DNA from: TA-20 sp035935115
GTDB taxonomy: Archaea > Thermoproteota > Nitrososphaeria > Nitrososphaerales > Nitrosopumilaceae
Assembly (NCBI GenBank): GCA_035935115.1
Contig: DASYXK010000021.1
Location: forward strand, 124,001-188,000
DNA: 64,000 bases
Reading direction: 5' to 3'
Position 1 is the first letter of the stretch, and each line of letters starts with the position of its first letter. A model generated the notes under the pieces. The model did not search any database. It was not told the origin of the DNA and saw nothing but the letters and a program-made list of their open reading frames with translations. Below, piece by piece: positions 17,308 through 25,928 of the stretch. The translations under genes were made by a program, and so were the position numbers.

Positions 17308-18357
17308 TTATTTCATTGAAAAATGTTCTTCGAGGATCTTTTTCTTTTCTTCCATGTGGAAAAGTTCTTCAGTATGTTTGAACGCATCATCTTTATTTCG
17401 TTTGAATAACATTGCTTGCATCAAAAGATGATTCTCAGGTACTACTATTCCTGTTTGATCATCAGAATAAGTGATTTTTACAACATCATCTTGCACTTCT
17501 AACATATCGGCATGTATGTGGATCATGTTGGTGTCTTTAAAACTAAATTTTATGGTTTCAGCAAAATCTCTAATATCTTTTGTTCCTTTAGCAGTATACA
17601 AAATAGCAACCCCATATTCATTTTTGAAAAGATCTAAAATCTCAGATGACGAGGGAGCTGTTTCATTAAATCTTATGTCCATTGAATGCACATGCATCTG
17701 TCTTGTAGGTACTTTGAATGCACGTATAAACAAAGGAGTATCTTTTCCCATGTAGCTTTTAACATCATCATTATGATGTGGTTTACGTGTCCATTCAATA
17801 GAGTCTTTTACCTCAGTTTTAGAATCTTCTAAATCTGCCCACCTGCGCAGAAGCGTTGCATCAAATCTTTTTATTTTCTTTCCATATTTTTCTTTGAGAG
17901 GCTGTAATATTCTTCCCATACCAGTGACGTTACAACTTCCTTGCATGACATATTTTTTATCAAATGCCTCTACATAATTTGCTCTAGAATTGAATATTAC
18001 ATCAGCTATTGCTTTCTCACCGGTAATTTTTTCTCCGCCTTGAAAAATAGCTCTGACGTTTTTTGGTTCATATAGATTTTTTTTATTTGTATAACCATTT
18101 CCGCCAGGAGCTGCGTCTATTACCAAATCGCATTTTTCTAACGCATCATCAATTGTACCAGATATCTTGAAATTTTTAAACTGCTCTAGTTTGTTTTTTG
18201 GAACATATACTCCAAAGCCTCTTGAAATGGCATCATTGACTTTATCATCTGGAGAGTATTTCCCAACCCCTATTAACTTGATATCGGAATCTCCAGCAAT
18301 AAATTGAGCAATTCTACTTCCTATAGAACCATAACCATTAACAAAAACCTTTTTCAT
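17308..18357 (-). CDS. gap: Type II glyceraldehyde-3-phosphate dehydrogenase (archaeal)
   Basis: 349 residues. Oxidises glyceraldehyde 3-phosphate to 1,3-bisphosphoglycerate, or the reverse in gluconeogenesis, which is the likely direction in an autotroph. The N-terminus KVFVNGYGSIGSRIA is the dinucleotide-binding fold, catalytic Cys142 is in QGSCNVTG, and HVHSMDIRF lies in the catalytic domain. The sequence is of the archaeal class, not the bacterial/eukaryotic type. With the FBP aldolase/phosphatase at 23996 it forms part of a gluconeogenic route. Confidence 0.9.
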   Translation of the reverse strand: MKKVFVNGYGSIGSRIAQFIAGDSDIKLIGVGKYSPDDKVNDAISRGFGVYVPKNKLEQFKNFKISGTIDDALEKCDLVIDAAPGGNGYTNKKNLYEPKNVRAIFQGGEKITGEKAIADVIFNSRANYVEAFDKKYVMQGSCNVTGMGRILQPLKEKYGKKIKRFDATLLRRWADLEDSKTEVKDSIEWTRKPHHNDDVKSYMGKDTPLFIRAFKVPTRQMHVHSMDIRFNETAPSSSEILDLFKNEYGVAILYTAKGTKDIRDFAETIKFSFKDTNMIHIHADMLEVQDDVVKITYSDDQTGIVVPENHLLMQAMLFKRNKDDAFKHTEELFHMEEKKKILEEHFSMK

Positions 18358-18404
18358 AATTTTTTTACTATCTTGCCCACTTATTTACATAACCCTGACA
18401 AGAA

Positions 18405-18412
18405 CTAAATAT
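18405..18412 (+). promoter_or_regulatory. TATA box of the DsbA-like gene
   Basis: CTAAATAT about 27 bases before the TTG start at 18435, suggesting a leaderless transcript. Confidence 0.4.
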
Positions 18413-18434
18413 CGCAAAAAACTTTCTTAGATGG

Positions 18435-19148
18435 TTGAAGATTCATGGTCCATCTATTGGAATAGGCGCAGCTATTGCAGGCATAACAGTATTTGCCATA
18501 TTCATGATAGCAGGATCAGGGTTTGGTAATTCTGCGGATACTGCCACACTTGATAAAGCCAGATATAATCAAAATAATGATAACGTAAAATTTCAGACGA
18601 GTCTACTCTCAGACCATACCTCACCCATACTTGGATCAAAAGATGCTCCCATCACAATGGTAGAATTTGGAGATTACCAATGTTTTTACTGTAACCAATT
18701 CTATCATACCACAGAACCAGACATTGTGAAAAATTATGTAAATACAGGTAAAGTAAAACTTGTTTTCAAAGATTTGACAATAATTGGCCAGGATTCAATA
18801 AATGCGGCTCATGCTGCACATTGTGCTCAGGAGAAAGGAAAATTCTGGGAATATCATGATACGCTGTATAATAACTGGACGGGTGAAAATACGGGGTGGG
18901 CCTCTTCAAAAAACCTACTTGCGTTTGCTACCAAACTCAACATCACCGCATCTGACTTTAATGCTTGTATGTCTGATGCCAGATACATTTCCACAGTCCA
19001 AGGCAGCGTATCAGACGCGCATGCACTAGGATTGACAGGAACGCCTGATTTTTTCATCATAGGACCTGACAATTCAGTTAACAAGATAGTTGGCGCACAG
19101 CCATATACTGCATTTGATGAGATTTTCAAGTCTAAACTCAAAACATAG
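18435..19148 (+). CDS. DsbA-like thioredoxin-fold oxidoreductase, membrane anchored
   Basis: 237 residues. An N-terminal hydrophobic helix (residues about 7-30) anchors or exports the protein. The thioredoxin fold begins at about residue 65 (SPILGSKDAPITMVEFGDYQ) with the active site CFYC shortly after, as in DsbA/Thioredoxin_4 proteins. The cis-Pro loop is in GLTGTPDFFI. It probably forms or isomerises disulfides outside the cell membrane, or reduces extracytoplasmic substrates. Expansion of such proteins is known in ammonia-oxidising archaea. Start is TTG. Confidence 0.85.
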   Translation: MKIHGPSIGIGAAIAGITVFAIFMIAGSGFGNSADTATLDKARYNQNNDNVKFQTSLLSDHTSPILGSKDAPITMVEFGDYQCFYCNQFYHTTEPDIVKNYVNTGKVKLVFKDLTIIGQDSINAAHAAHCAQEKGKFWEYHDTLYNNWTGENTGWASSKNLLAFATKLNITASDFNACMSDARYISTVQGSVSDAHALGLTGTPDFFIIGPDNSVNKIVGAQPYTAFDEIFKSKLKT

Positions 19149-19223
19149 TATAATTTTCGTGTCTGATCTACAAAAGTGAATAAAAATTATGATTTAGGGG
19201 ATCAAATTTAACCCTCAAAATCC

Positions 19224-19230
19224 TTATATT
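19224..19230 (+). promoter_or_regulatory. TATA box of HMG-CoA synthase
   Basis: TTATATT about 26 bases before the TTG start at 19253, consistent with a leaderless mRNA. Confidence 0.45.
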
Positions 19231-19252
19231 TGCAAGGTCGAAGGTGTAGCTG

Positions 19253-20647
19253 TTGGCCGTAGGAATTGACGACATTGCCATCTATATTCCAAGACTGTTT
19301 GTAGACGCAAAAGATTTTGCAAAAGCCAGAGGAATGGATCCGGATAAGCTCCAGCGCGGGCTAGGAATATCAAAAATGGCCATGGTAGATACAAATCAAG
19401 ACCCTGCATGCATGGCAGCAAATGCTTGCTTAAGAATAATGGAAAGAAGCAAGCTAGCTCCAAAGGATGTCGGCAGGCTGTATGTTGCCACAGAATCATC
19501 ACTTGACGAATCAAAGGCAATGAACTCATACGTTATTGGCATGCTTGAACAAATCTATGGTGATGATTCTTTTGGTCATTGTGGTGGAATAGAATGCAAA
19601 TTTGCATGTGTAAGCGGATCTTACGCTTTGTATGATAATTCTAATTGGATAAGAGCAGGAGAATCTGAAGGAAAATCTGCAATTGTTGTTGTTTCTGATA
19701 TAGCGAAATATGACCTTGGTTCAAGTGGTGAATACACGCAAGGAGCTGGGGCAATTGCCATGCTTGTTAACGATAATCCTAGAATCATGGAGTTTGATCC
19801 CAAGGTTACATCTACGTCAATTAAAAATGAATATGATTTCTATAGACCGTTTGGAAAGGAAACTCCAATAGTACACGGACAATATTCCAATCTACTTTAC
19901 ATGATTCAAGTAAAGAAAGCCTTGATGTCATATAAAGAAAAGGCACTATCAACAGGATTGATGAAACTAAAAGAAGGAGAAACAATTTTAGATTATATTG
20001 ACTTTCTTAACATGCATTTACCATATAGTAACATGGGAAAGAAAGCATTATCATATCTCATAAGACATGAGTGGCGAAATCTACCGCGTTGGAAAAAAAT
20101 AATTGAGAAAATGGATATGGAAGAACCAGTTCCAAAAGATCCACGTGGAACCATTGAGTCAGTATTGGCAGATTCAGAATTTATGACAAAAGATCACGAG
20201 TTTACTAAAAAGTTTGCAAAAACTGAAGAATTCCAAGACGTATATGAACAAAAACTCGCTAGTTCACTTATTGCATCACAAATGATCGGCAATCTTTACA
20301 CTGCATCACTTTATCTCGGATTTAGAAGTTGCTTAGAGTTTGAATTTCAAAAAGGCACAGACCTTGAAGGAAAGAGAGTTGGATTTGGCTCATATGGTAG
20401 TGGAAGTAGTGCGATGGTGTTCAGTGGAGTGATTTTACCAGCATACAAGGAAATTGTAAAAGATATGAATTTGGAATCTGAAATAGGAAATAGAATAAAG
20501 CTCTCACTAGAAGAATATGAAGAGATACACGAAAATAAACGCGGGCCAAATGAAAACCTTTTGGACAGTAAAAAAGAATTTGTCCTAGTGGATGTAGAAA
20601 GCAGCCCAGAGATAAGAGGACAACGCAAATACGTATACAAAGAATAA
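19253..20647 (+). CDS. Hydroxymethylglutaryl-CoA synthase
   Basis: 464 residues. Condenses acetoacetyl-CoA with acetyl-CoA to HMG-CoA, the committed step to mevalonate and archaeal lipids. The catalytic triad is visible: E81 in VATESS, C119 in KFACVSG and H208 in PIVHGQ. GSYGSGSSAMVFSG near the C-terminus is the family thiolase-fold motif. It is longer than the roughly 350-residue methanogen type, closer to the long form. The matching thiolase-DUF35 pair is in a distant operon at 3157-4586 rather than adjacent. Start is TTG behind a TATA box. Confidence 0.88.
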   Translation: MAVGIDDIAIYIPRLFVDAKDFAKARGMDPDKLQRGLGISKMAMVDTNQDPACMAANACLRIMERSKLAPKDVGRLYVATESSLDESKAMNSYVIGMLEQIYGDDSFGHCGGIECKFACVSGSYALYDNSNWIRAGESEGKSAIVVVSDIAKYDLGSSGEYTQGAGAIAMLVNDNPRIMEFDPKVTSTSIKNEYDFYRPFGKETPIVHGQYSNLLYMIQVKKALMSYKEKALSTGLMKLKEGETILDYIDFLNMHLPYSNMGKKALSYLIRHEWRNLPRWKKIIEKMDMEEPVPKDPRGTIESVLADSEFMTKDHEFTKKFAKTEEFQDVYEQKLASSLIASQMIGNLYTASLYLGFRSCLEFEFQKGTDLEGKRVGFGSYGSGSSAMVFSGVILPAYKEIVKDMNLESEIGNRIKLSLEEYEEIHENKRGPNENLLDSKKEFVLVDVESSPEIRGQRKYVYKE

Positions 20648-20708
20648 CTCAAAATAGATCCTGAAAATAACCAAAAAGGATATAAAATCAATCATACAAA
20701 AATCATAC

Positions 20709-20834
20709 ATGCAAGAACGTTCAATGCCAATTTGTTTTACAACTGATCAATACAAAATGATTGAAGAGATTGCAAAACGAAAAGGAATGCTGGATACAAG
20801 TCAACTCATAGAAGAAGTATTGAATGAAGTTTAA
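20709..20834 (+). CDS. Small ribbon-helix-helix-like protein
   Basis: 41 residues: a short strand (SMPICFTTDQYKMIEEIAKR) followed by two helices ending ELVN-like LIEEVLNEV. The strand-helix-helix order resembles CopG/Arc repressors, which bind DNA as dimers. It follows HMG-CoA synthase by 61 bases on the same strand. The domain call is from shape only. Confidence 0.5.
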   Translation: MQERSMPICFTTDQYKMIEEIAKRKGMLDTSQLIEEVLNEV

Positions 20835-20904
20835 ACTACAAACAACTTCTTTTTTCATTTTATATTAATATTCCAAATCACAATATTGTTTCATTATCTT
20901 TTTT

Positions 20905-21237
20905 TCATGCCGGGTCTACTATACACAAAAATTTCAAATCCTTTGAACCAACATTCTCAATATGCTGTTTTGAGCCAGGTAAAACAAAAATTGTATCTCC
21001 TATTTTTACATTTTCAGACTCGTTGTTGATGTGTAATACGCCTTTACCTTCCAATATGTAATGCACTTCAGATGTTTTCATTATGTGAGACAAGGTAGAT
21101 TTTCCATGAGACAAATTAACATATGCTAAACTATATCGAATTCCGTTTTCTACATGTTGAGGATTTAATAGATCATAAATTATCGCACCTTCATTTCCAG
21201 TAATTTTTGTAGAGTTTTTCTGATTTTTTATTATCAT
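20905..21237 (-). CDS. Cupin-domain protein
   Basis: 110 residues forming one cupin barrel. Motif 1 is approximated by HGKSTLSHIMKTSEVHYILE with a later G, and motif 2 by IFVLPGSKQHIENVG. His and Glu metal ligands are present. Small cupins bind metal or a small ligand; substrate unknown. Convergent with the RHH-like gene and divergent from 21362. Confidence 0.75.
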   Translation of the reverse strand: MIIKNQKNSTKITGNEGAIIYDLLNPQHVENGIRYSLAYVNLSHGKSTLSHIMKTSEVHYILEGKGVLHINNESENVKIGDTIFVLPGSKQHIENVGSKDLKFLCIVDPA

Positions 21238-21361
21238 AAATTTATTCTAAATTGTAAAATTAACCAGATATAGGTTTATCAGAATGATTGTATTTTCCTT
21301 GTTGGAATAATATGAGAATTTTATTCCTAATGTTTTTTTAACCGATTCTCATAGTAAATTT

Positions 21362-21772
21362 ATGGGAATCTTAAATCGCAAACCTTCTTTCTGCTCTGTT
21401 TGTAAACAAAGTATCACACATAAACACAAACCAAAGAGAGAGTGGGATGTAGAAGGACCTTTATGCGGTGATTGTTACATTGGTCAAATGCAAAAATATT
21501 ATGATTTGAGTGTCAAACAAAAATGTGTCATATGTGATATAGAAAAAAACATACCTGATTTATGGGAACCAAAATACTCATGGGAGATGAAAGGCTTGCT
21601 CTGTAAAACTTGTTTTGATAAAAAAGACGCAGATTATAACAAATCAAAGACGTTTTGTGGTAATTGTGGTAAAAAGCTTGGCGTCATACGATACAATCCG
21701 AAACGACAATGGGCATTACAAGGTCAATTATGTAGAGAATGTTGGGATACTCAAAAGGCAAAGATAGGTTAA
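21362..21772 (+). CDS. Triple zinc-ribbon repeat protein
   Basis: 136 residues made of three tandem units of about 43 residues. Each has CxxC near the start, a W in the middle (REWDVEGPLC, YSWEMKGLLC, RQWALQGQLC) and a second CxxC about 25 residues later. All twelve cysteines are present. The repeats imply three zinc sites and probably nucleic acid or protein binding. The gene is two bases from the C2H2 gene at 21774, so they are co-transcribed. Function unknown. Confidence 0.75.
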   Translation: MGILNRKPSFCSVCKQSITHKHKPKREWDVEGPLCGDCYIGQMQKYYDLSVKQKCVICDIEKNIPDLWEPKYSWEMKGLLCKTCFDKKDADYNKSKTFCGNCGKKLGVIRYNPKRQWALQGQLCRECWDTQKAKIG

Positions 21773-21773
21773 G

Positions 21774-21977
21774 ATGCGTCTTTTTAAAAAATTCAAATGT
21801 GAAAAATGTGAGAAAAAATTCAAGCAATGTGAAGAGTTAATGCAACACGAACAGGTAGTTCATGGAAAAGATATTCCGTATGAATGTAAAGGATGCCATC
21901 AATCATTTACAAGTATGGAACAGATGAGAACTCATTTACAAAAAAACCATTCTTACAGCGGAAAAAGAGATATCTAA
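21774..21977 (+). CDS. Two-finger C2H2 zinc-finger protein
   Basis: 67 residues with two classical C2H2 fingers: CEKCEKKFKQCEELMQHEQV (H-H at the end, VVH) and CKGCHQSFTSMEQMRTHLQK (then NH). Tandem C2H2 fingers of this regular form are less common in archaea than in eukaryotes. It follows the triple zinc-ribbon gene by one base gap and converges on rpo12 with a four-base overlap. Probably a DNA or RNA binding protein. Confidence 0.75.
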   Translation: MRLFKKFKCEKCEKKFKQCEELMQHEQVVHGKDIPYECKGCHQSFTSMEQMRTHLQKNHSYSGKRDI

Positions 21978-22186
21978 AGAGCTTTTATTGTTTTTACAAT
22001 TGGAGGTCGCAGTTTGTTAAAAACTCGAAATCCACAAATGCATTTTATTTCAGGCAACCTGCTTAACTCTGATTGGCTAACTTGTGTGCCGCATCTCAAA
22101 CATGAATAAACTACACTAAAACTTGCTTGTTGTTGTGGTTTTGATTCTACATCTGTATCAACAATTGGAGTTTCTTCAGTTGTCAT
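21974..22186 (-). CDS. rpo12: RNA polymerase subunit Rpo12 (RpoP)
   Basis: 70 residues. The C-terminal part is the zinc subunit of archaeal RNA polymerase: YSCLRCGTQV, then LPEIKCICGFRVFNKLRPPI, which is the diagnostic Rpo12/RPB12 tail ending in VKTIKAL. An N-terminal acidic, Thr/Gln-rich extension of about 25 residues is an addition to the core. Same strand as rps10 and tuf, 42 bases after rps10. Confidence 0.9.
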   Translation of the reverse strand: MTTEETPIVDTDVESKPQQQASFSVVYSCLRCGTQVSQSELSRLPEIKCICGFRVFNKLRPPIVKTIKAL

Positions 22187-22228
22187 ATATTTTCATCAAA
22201 TTATCTGTAATTTTAAGGTTTAATAGAA

Positions 22229-22537
22229 TTATTTTAGTGTGAGTTCAATGTAGACATCATTTGGAATTTTTATCCTCATTAATTGTCTAATTGCTCTGTC
22301 ATCAGCTGTAAGATCTATTACACGTCGGTGTATACGCATTTCCCATTTCTCATAAGTATTGGTACCTTGACCACATGGAGATTTGCGTGTTACAACGTTT
22401 AATCTCTTTACTGGTAATGGTGTTGGACCTTTTACTTTGACACCTGTTTTTTCACCGATTCCTTTGATTTCTGTACATACACCATCAAGTCTGGGCAAAC
22501 TGGTACTTGTTAATTTGATTCGGGCCAGTTGTGTCAA
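22229..22537 (-). CDS. rps10: Small ribosomal subunit protein uS10
   Basis: 102 residues, typical archaeal length. RIKLTSTSLPRLDGVC at the start, VKGPTPLPVKRLNVVTRKSP in the middle loop and WEMRIHRRVIDL near the end are S10 signatures. It is part of the tuf-rps10-rpo12 operon and begins eight bases after the tuf stop. Confidence 0.95.
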   Translation of the reverse strand: MTQLARIKLTSTSLPRLDGVCTEIKGIGEKTGVKVKGPTPLPVKRLNVVTRKSPCGQGTNTYEKWEMRIHRRVIDLTADDRAIRQLMRIKIPNDVYIELTLK

Positions 22538-22545
22538 TCAGACCA

Positions 22546-23850
22546 CTATTTGGTGAATTTTTCAGTGATCTCTTTTACAACGCCTGCTGCAATTGTTGCA
22601 CCCATGTCTCGGAGTGCAAACCTTCCTAATTCAGGAAAGTCTTGGAAGGTTTCAATTGGTATTGGTCTAACTGGTCTGATTCTTACTATTGCAGAATCAC
22701 CTGCTTTTAGAAACTTTGGATCTTTTTCTTCTTCTGCACCTGTTTGTGGATTAATTTTTGATTCAAATGCAACAATAGTTGCTGCAACTTGAGCTGTATG
22801 TGCATGCATGACTGGTGTATATCCAGGCGCAAGTGCTGTTGGATGATGAATTACAATGATTTGAGCTCTAAATTCTTTTGCAACATTTGGTGGGTTATCA
22901 GAGGTTCCAATTACATCTCCTCTTTTGATATCCTTCTTTTCAATACCTCTGAGGTTAAAACCAATGTTGTCACCTGCCTCTGCAGATTCCATTTGAGTGT
23001 GATGAGTTTCAATTGTTTTAATTTCTCCTAGGGCTCCTGATGGCATGACAATAATCTTCATTCCTGGTTTAGCAACACCAGTCTCAACACGGCCTACTGG
23101 AACTGTACCAACACCTGTAATGGTGTAAACGTCTTGTATTGGAATTCTTAATGGTTTACCAACTGGTTTTTCTGGTAATTTGAATTCATCAAAGGTTTCA
23201 AGAAGTGTTTTTCCTGTCCACCACTTCATGTTTTCAGATTTCTTTACAAGGTTATCTCCCTTCCATCCTGACACTGGTATAATTGGAACGTTTTCTATTT
23301 TGTAACCTACAGACTTGATCAATTTTTCTGCCTTTTCTTTTGCTACTTTGAATGCTTGTTCAGAATAATTATTATCATCCATCTTGTTAATTGCTACAAT
23401 TAATTGACCCACACCTAGGGTCCTCAAAAGGAAGGCGTGTTCTCTTGCTTGACCTCCTGGGGCAATTGCAGTATCGGTTTCACCTTCCTTTGCTGATAGT
23501 ACTAGAATAGCACAGTCCGCTTCAGAAGCACCAGTAATCATGTTTTTAATAAAGTCTCTATGTCCAGGCGCATCAATTAATGTAAAGAAGTATTTTGGAG
23601 TTTCAAATTTTTGAAAAGCTAAATCTATTGTAATGCCTCTCTCTCTTTCGTCTTTGATATTGTCCATGACCCACGCATACTTGAAAGTATCACCCTTTCC
23701 AGTCTTTTCAGATTCTGCAGCATGTGAGGCAATGGTTCGCTCATCAATTAGACCAAGATCCATTAACATATGTCCCATGGTTGTTGACTTGCCGTTATCA
23801 ATGTGACCTGTAACTATCATGTTCAGGTGCGGCTTTTTACTTGCACTCAT
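22546..23850 (-). CDS. tuf: Translation elongation factor EF-1 alpha
   Basis: 434 residues, full length. Delivers aminoacyl-tRNA to the ribosome with GTP. P-loop GHIDNGKST at residues 15-23, switch II DAPGHRDFIKNM, NKMD and the SGWKGD region are all present, followed by the two beta-barrel domains. The archaeal character is clear. First gene of the operon with rps10 and rpo12. Confidence 0.95.
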   Translation of the reverse strand: MSASKKPHLNMIVTGHIDNGKSTTMGHMLMDLGLIDERTIASHAAESEKTGKGDTFKYAWVMDNIKDERERGITIDLAFQKFETPKYFFTLIDAPGHRDFIKNMITGASEADCAILVLSAKEGETDTAIAPGGQAREHAFLLRTLGVGQLIVAINKMDDNNYSEQAFKVAKEKAEKLIKSVGYKIENVPIIPVSGWKGDNLVKKSENMKWWTGKTLLETFDEFKLPEKPVGKPLRIPIQDVYTITGVGTVPVGRVETGVAKPGMKIIVMPSGALGEIKTIETHHTQMESAEAGDNIGFNLRGIEKKDIKRGDVIGTSDNPPNVAKEFRAQIIVIHHPTALAPGYTPVMHAHTAQVAATIVAFESKINPQTGAEEEKDPKFLKAGDSAIVRIRPVRPIPIETFQDFPELGRFALRDMGATIAAGVVKEITEKFTK

Positions 23851-23963
23851 AACGAACCCTTCTAGGCATGGGCTTTATTACCATTTCGATTTTTTCAGTT
23901 TCTTTTCAATAAATTTTGAATAATTTACTGATCGTACCTTTTTGAATTATTATTTTTCACATA

Positions 23964-23971
23964 CTATAAAT
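23964..23971 (+). promoter_or_regulatory. TATA box of FBP aldolase/phosphatase
   Basis: CTATAAAT about 28 bases before the TTG start at 23996. Confidence 0.45.
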
Positions 23972-23995
23972 CAAAGTGATTTCTGACTAAAATTA

Positions 23996-25339
23996 TTGAA
24001 AATCACTGTTTCAGTAATCAAAGCTGATGTTGGTGGAATAGGTGGACATACAAGACCAAGTGATGGATTACTAAACGCAGTAAAAAATATCGTAAAACCC
24101 CAAGTACGAAACGATGGTAAGGGACTCTTAATTGATCATTACATAGGATATTGTGGTGATGACATTCATATCGTTATGACTCATACAAAAGGAGTTGACA
24201 ATAGAGAGATTCATCAACTAGCCTGGAAAGCATTCGAGGCTGCAACCCAGGTTGCAAAAAATGAAGGGTTGTATGGTGCGGGTCAAGATCTTCTAAAGGA
24301 TTCTTTTTCTGGAAACGTAAAAGGCATGGGTCCAGGTGTTGCAGAAATGCAGTTTGAGGAAAGACCAAATGAAGCATTCACCATTTACGCAGCAGATAAG
24401 ACAGAGCCTGGTGCTTTTAATTATCCATTTTATAGAATGTTTGTAGATACTCTAAGTAACACAGGTTTAATCGTAAACCAAAACCTTGCAAGAGGCGTTA
24501 GGATAATGGTGATGGATGTTGAAAAGGGAAAGACTGCCCAGTTGAACATGTGGGAAGACAAACCAACATTAGAGGCTGCTTTAATGTATCCTGGAAGATA
24601 TGTGGTATCGGCAGTACATACAAAAGACAACCTTCCAATTCTTGCAGCATCAACGGATAGACTACACAATATTGCAGGAAAATATGTAGGAAAAGATGAC
24701 CCGATTTGTATTGTAAGAACACAAAAAGATTTTCCTGCAACTGAAGAAGCAGGAGCTGCATTTAGTAACCCGCATTATGTAGCTGGCAACACCAGAGGCA
24801 GTCATCACATGCCATTAATGCCAGTTAAAATAAATTCTCCAGCAAGCATTAATTTTGCAATACCAATAGTTAGCAGCCTTGTTTTTAGCATGCACAATGG
24901 CAAACTAGTAGGACCGGTGGATGGATTTGGATCAGTTGATTGGGATTATATCAGAACAATTGCAGTAAAACGTGCAATAGCAATACGAAGTCAGGGCTTT
25001 GTTCATCCTGCTACACTAGTTCCTTCAGAATTAGAATATGCTGAAGGATACAGAGCTAGAATGAGTATACTTTGGAGCAGAATGAGACCAATACCATCAG
25101 ATAATGCTTCAAAACAATTTCAAAAACCAAATCACCCACAACAACATAAGCCAAATCAATCAAAACCAAGTCAACCAAAACCACAACAACTCAAGCCAAC
25201 TCATCCACAACAGCATAAACCACAACAGCATAAACCACAACAACACAAACCAACTCAACCAAAACCAGCTCAAACAAAAGAACTCCCAAAATCAAAACCA
25301 GCAGAAAAACCAAAAACTGAAAAACAAACAAAACAATAA
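23996..25339 (+). CDS. Fructose-1,6-bisphosphate aldolase/phosphatase with repetitive tail
   Basis: 447 residues from a TTG start. The family makes fructose 6-phosphate in one protein by aldol condensation then dephosphorylation, the ancestral gluconeogenic enzyme of archaea. The metal-binding ADVGGIGGH lies at residues 9-17, HIVMTHTKG near 61-69, and the GPVDGFGSVDWDYIR region with RAxAIRSQG near the end. The core ends around residue 370 (MRPIPSDN). Residues about 371-447 form a Gln/Lys/Pro/His tail with PQQHK repeated three times, absent from typical family members. The core seems intact. Confidence 0.88.
   Translation: MKITVSVIKADVGGIGGHTRPSDGLLNAVKNIVKPQVRNDGKGLLIDHYIGYCGDDIHIVMTHTKGVDNREIHQLAWKAFEAATQVAKNEGLYGAGQDLLKDSFSGNVKGMGPGVAEMQFEERPNEAFTIYAADKTEPGAFNYPFYRMFVDTLSNTGLIVNQNLARGVRIMVMDVEKGKTAQLNMWEDKPTLEAALMYPGRYVVSAVHTKDNLPILAASTDRLHNIAGKYVGKDDPICIVRTQKDFPATEEAGAAFSNPHYVAGNTRGSHHMPLMPVKINSPASINFAIPIVSSLVFSMHNGKLVGPVDGFGSVDWDYIRTIAVKRAIAIRSQGFVHPATLVPSELEYAEGYRARMSILWSRMRPIPSDNASKQFQKPNHPQQHKPNQSKPSQPKPQQLKPTHPQQHKPQQHKPQQHKPTQPKPAQTKELPKSKPAEKPKTEKQTKQ
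25126..25336 (+). repeat. Low-complexity Q/K/P-coding tract with 15-bp tandem repeats
   Basis: The 3' end of the aldolase/phosphatase gene is CA/AC-rich. Three in-frame 15-bp units at 25205-25249 (two identical, one with two changes) encode PQQHK; degenerate units lie on either side. Such tracts expand and contract by slippage, so tail length may vary between strains. Confidence 0.8.
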
Positions 25340-25415
25340 TCATCTATTTTGTAAATAATTTATCATTCGTTTTATCTAAATTACAATTTTATTATGCTGT
25401 GTAACAGGTAATTTA

Positions 25416-25928
25416 TTGACTAGGAAGATTCAGATTTTGGTAATAGGACATAATGAAAATGGGTCGACTCCAGAAGTTGAAAAAATTGCATATGAAACTG
25501 GTTTAGAAATTGCCAAATCAGGTGCAGTTCTTATCACGGGAGGTTTGGGGGGCGTAATGCATGCAGCGTGTCATGGTGCAAAAGATGGCGGAGGACTGAC
25601 TGTAGGAATAATCCCGCAAAACGATTCTTCTTTTGCAAATGAATATTGTGACATTGTCATTCCAACAGGAATTGGCTTGGCGCGGGATTTTCTTAATGCG
25701 CTGGCTGGAGATGGAGTTATCATTGTTGGCGGTGGTTCAGGTACACTTTCTGAAACATGTGCAGCATATATGTACAAAAAACCTATTGCTGCAATAAAAA
25801 ATAGTGGCGGAATTGCAGATAGATTCGCAGATCAATATCTTGATCACAGAGAAAATGTAAAGATAGTTGGAGTAAGTTCTCCAAAAGAAGCTGTAAAATA
25901 TATTTTAGAAAAAATTAATGCTTCATAG
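25416..25928 (+). CDS. LOG/TIGR00725-like Rossmann nucleotide-binding protein
   Basis: 170 residues from TTG. Glycine-rich loop ITGGLGGVMHAACHGAKDGG, then GIIP, and later GVIIVGGGSGTLSETCAAYM are the marks of the lysine decarboxylase-like/TIGR00725 family. Relatives include LOG cytokinin-activating phosphoribohydrolases, but the exact PGGxGTxxE motif is altered to GGGSGTLSE, so activity is uncertain. A TATA-like TTTATTAT sits about 25 bases upstream. It overlaps the end of the convergent dehydrogenase gene. Confidence 0.75.
   Translation: MTRKIQILVIGHNENGSTPEVEKIAYETGLEIAKSGAVLITGGLGGVMHAACHGAKDGGGLTVGIIPQNDSSFANEYCDIVIPTGIGLARDFLNALAGDGVIIVGGGSGTLSETCAAYMYKKPIAAIKNSGGIADRFADQYLDHRENVKIVGVSSPKEAVKYILEKINAS

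Noticed and set aside
25205..25249. Repeats considered as CRISPR-like
   Set aside because: The units are 15 bp, in frame, with no spacers; they are protein-coding tandem repeats.
25104..25358. Asn/Gln-rich frame in the FBP tail
   Set aside because: It is the alternative frame of the repeat tract, not a gene.
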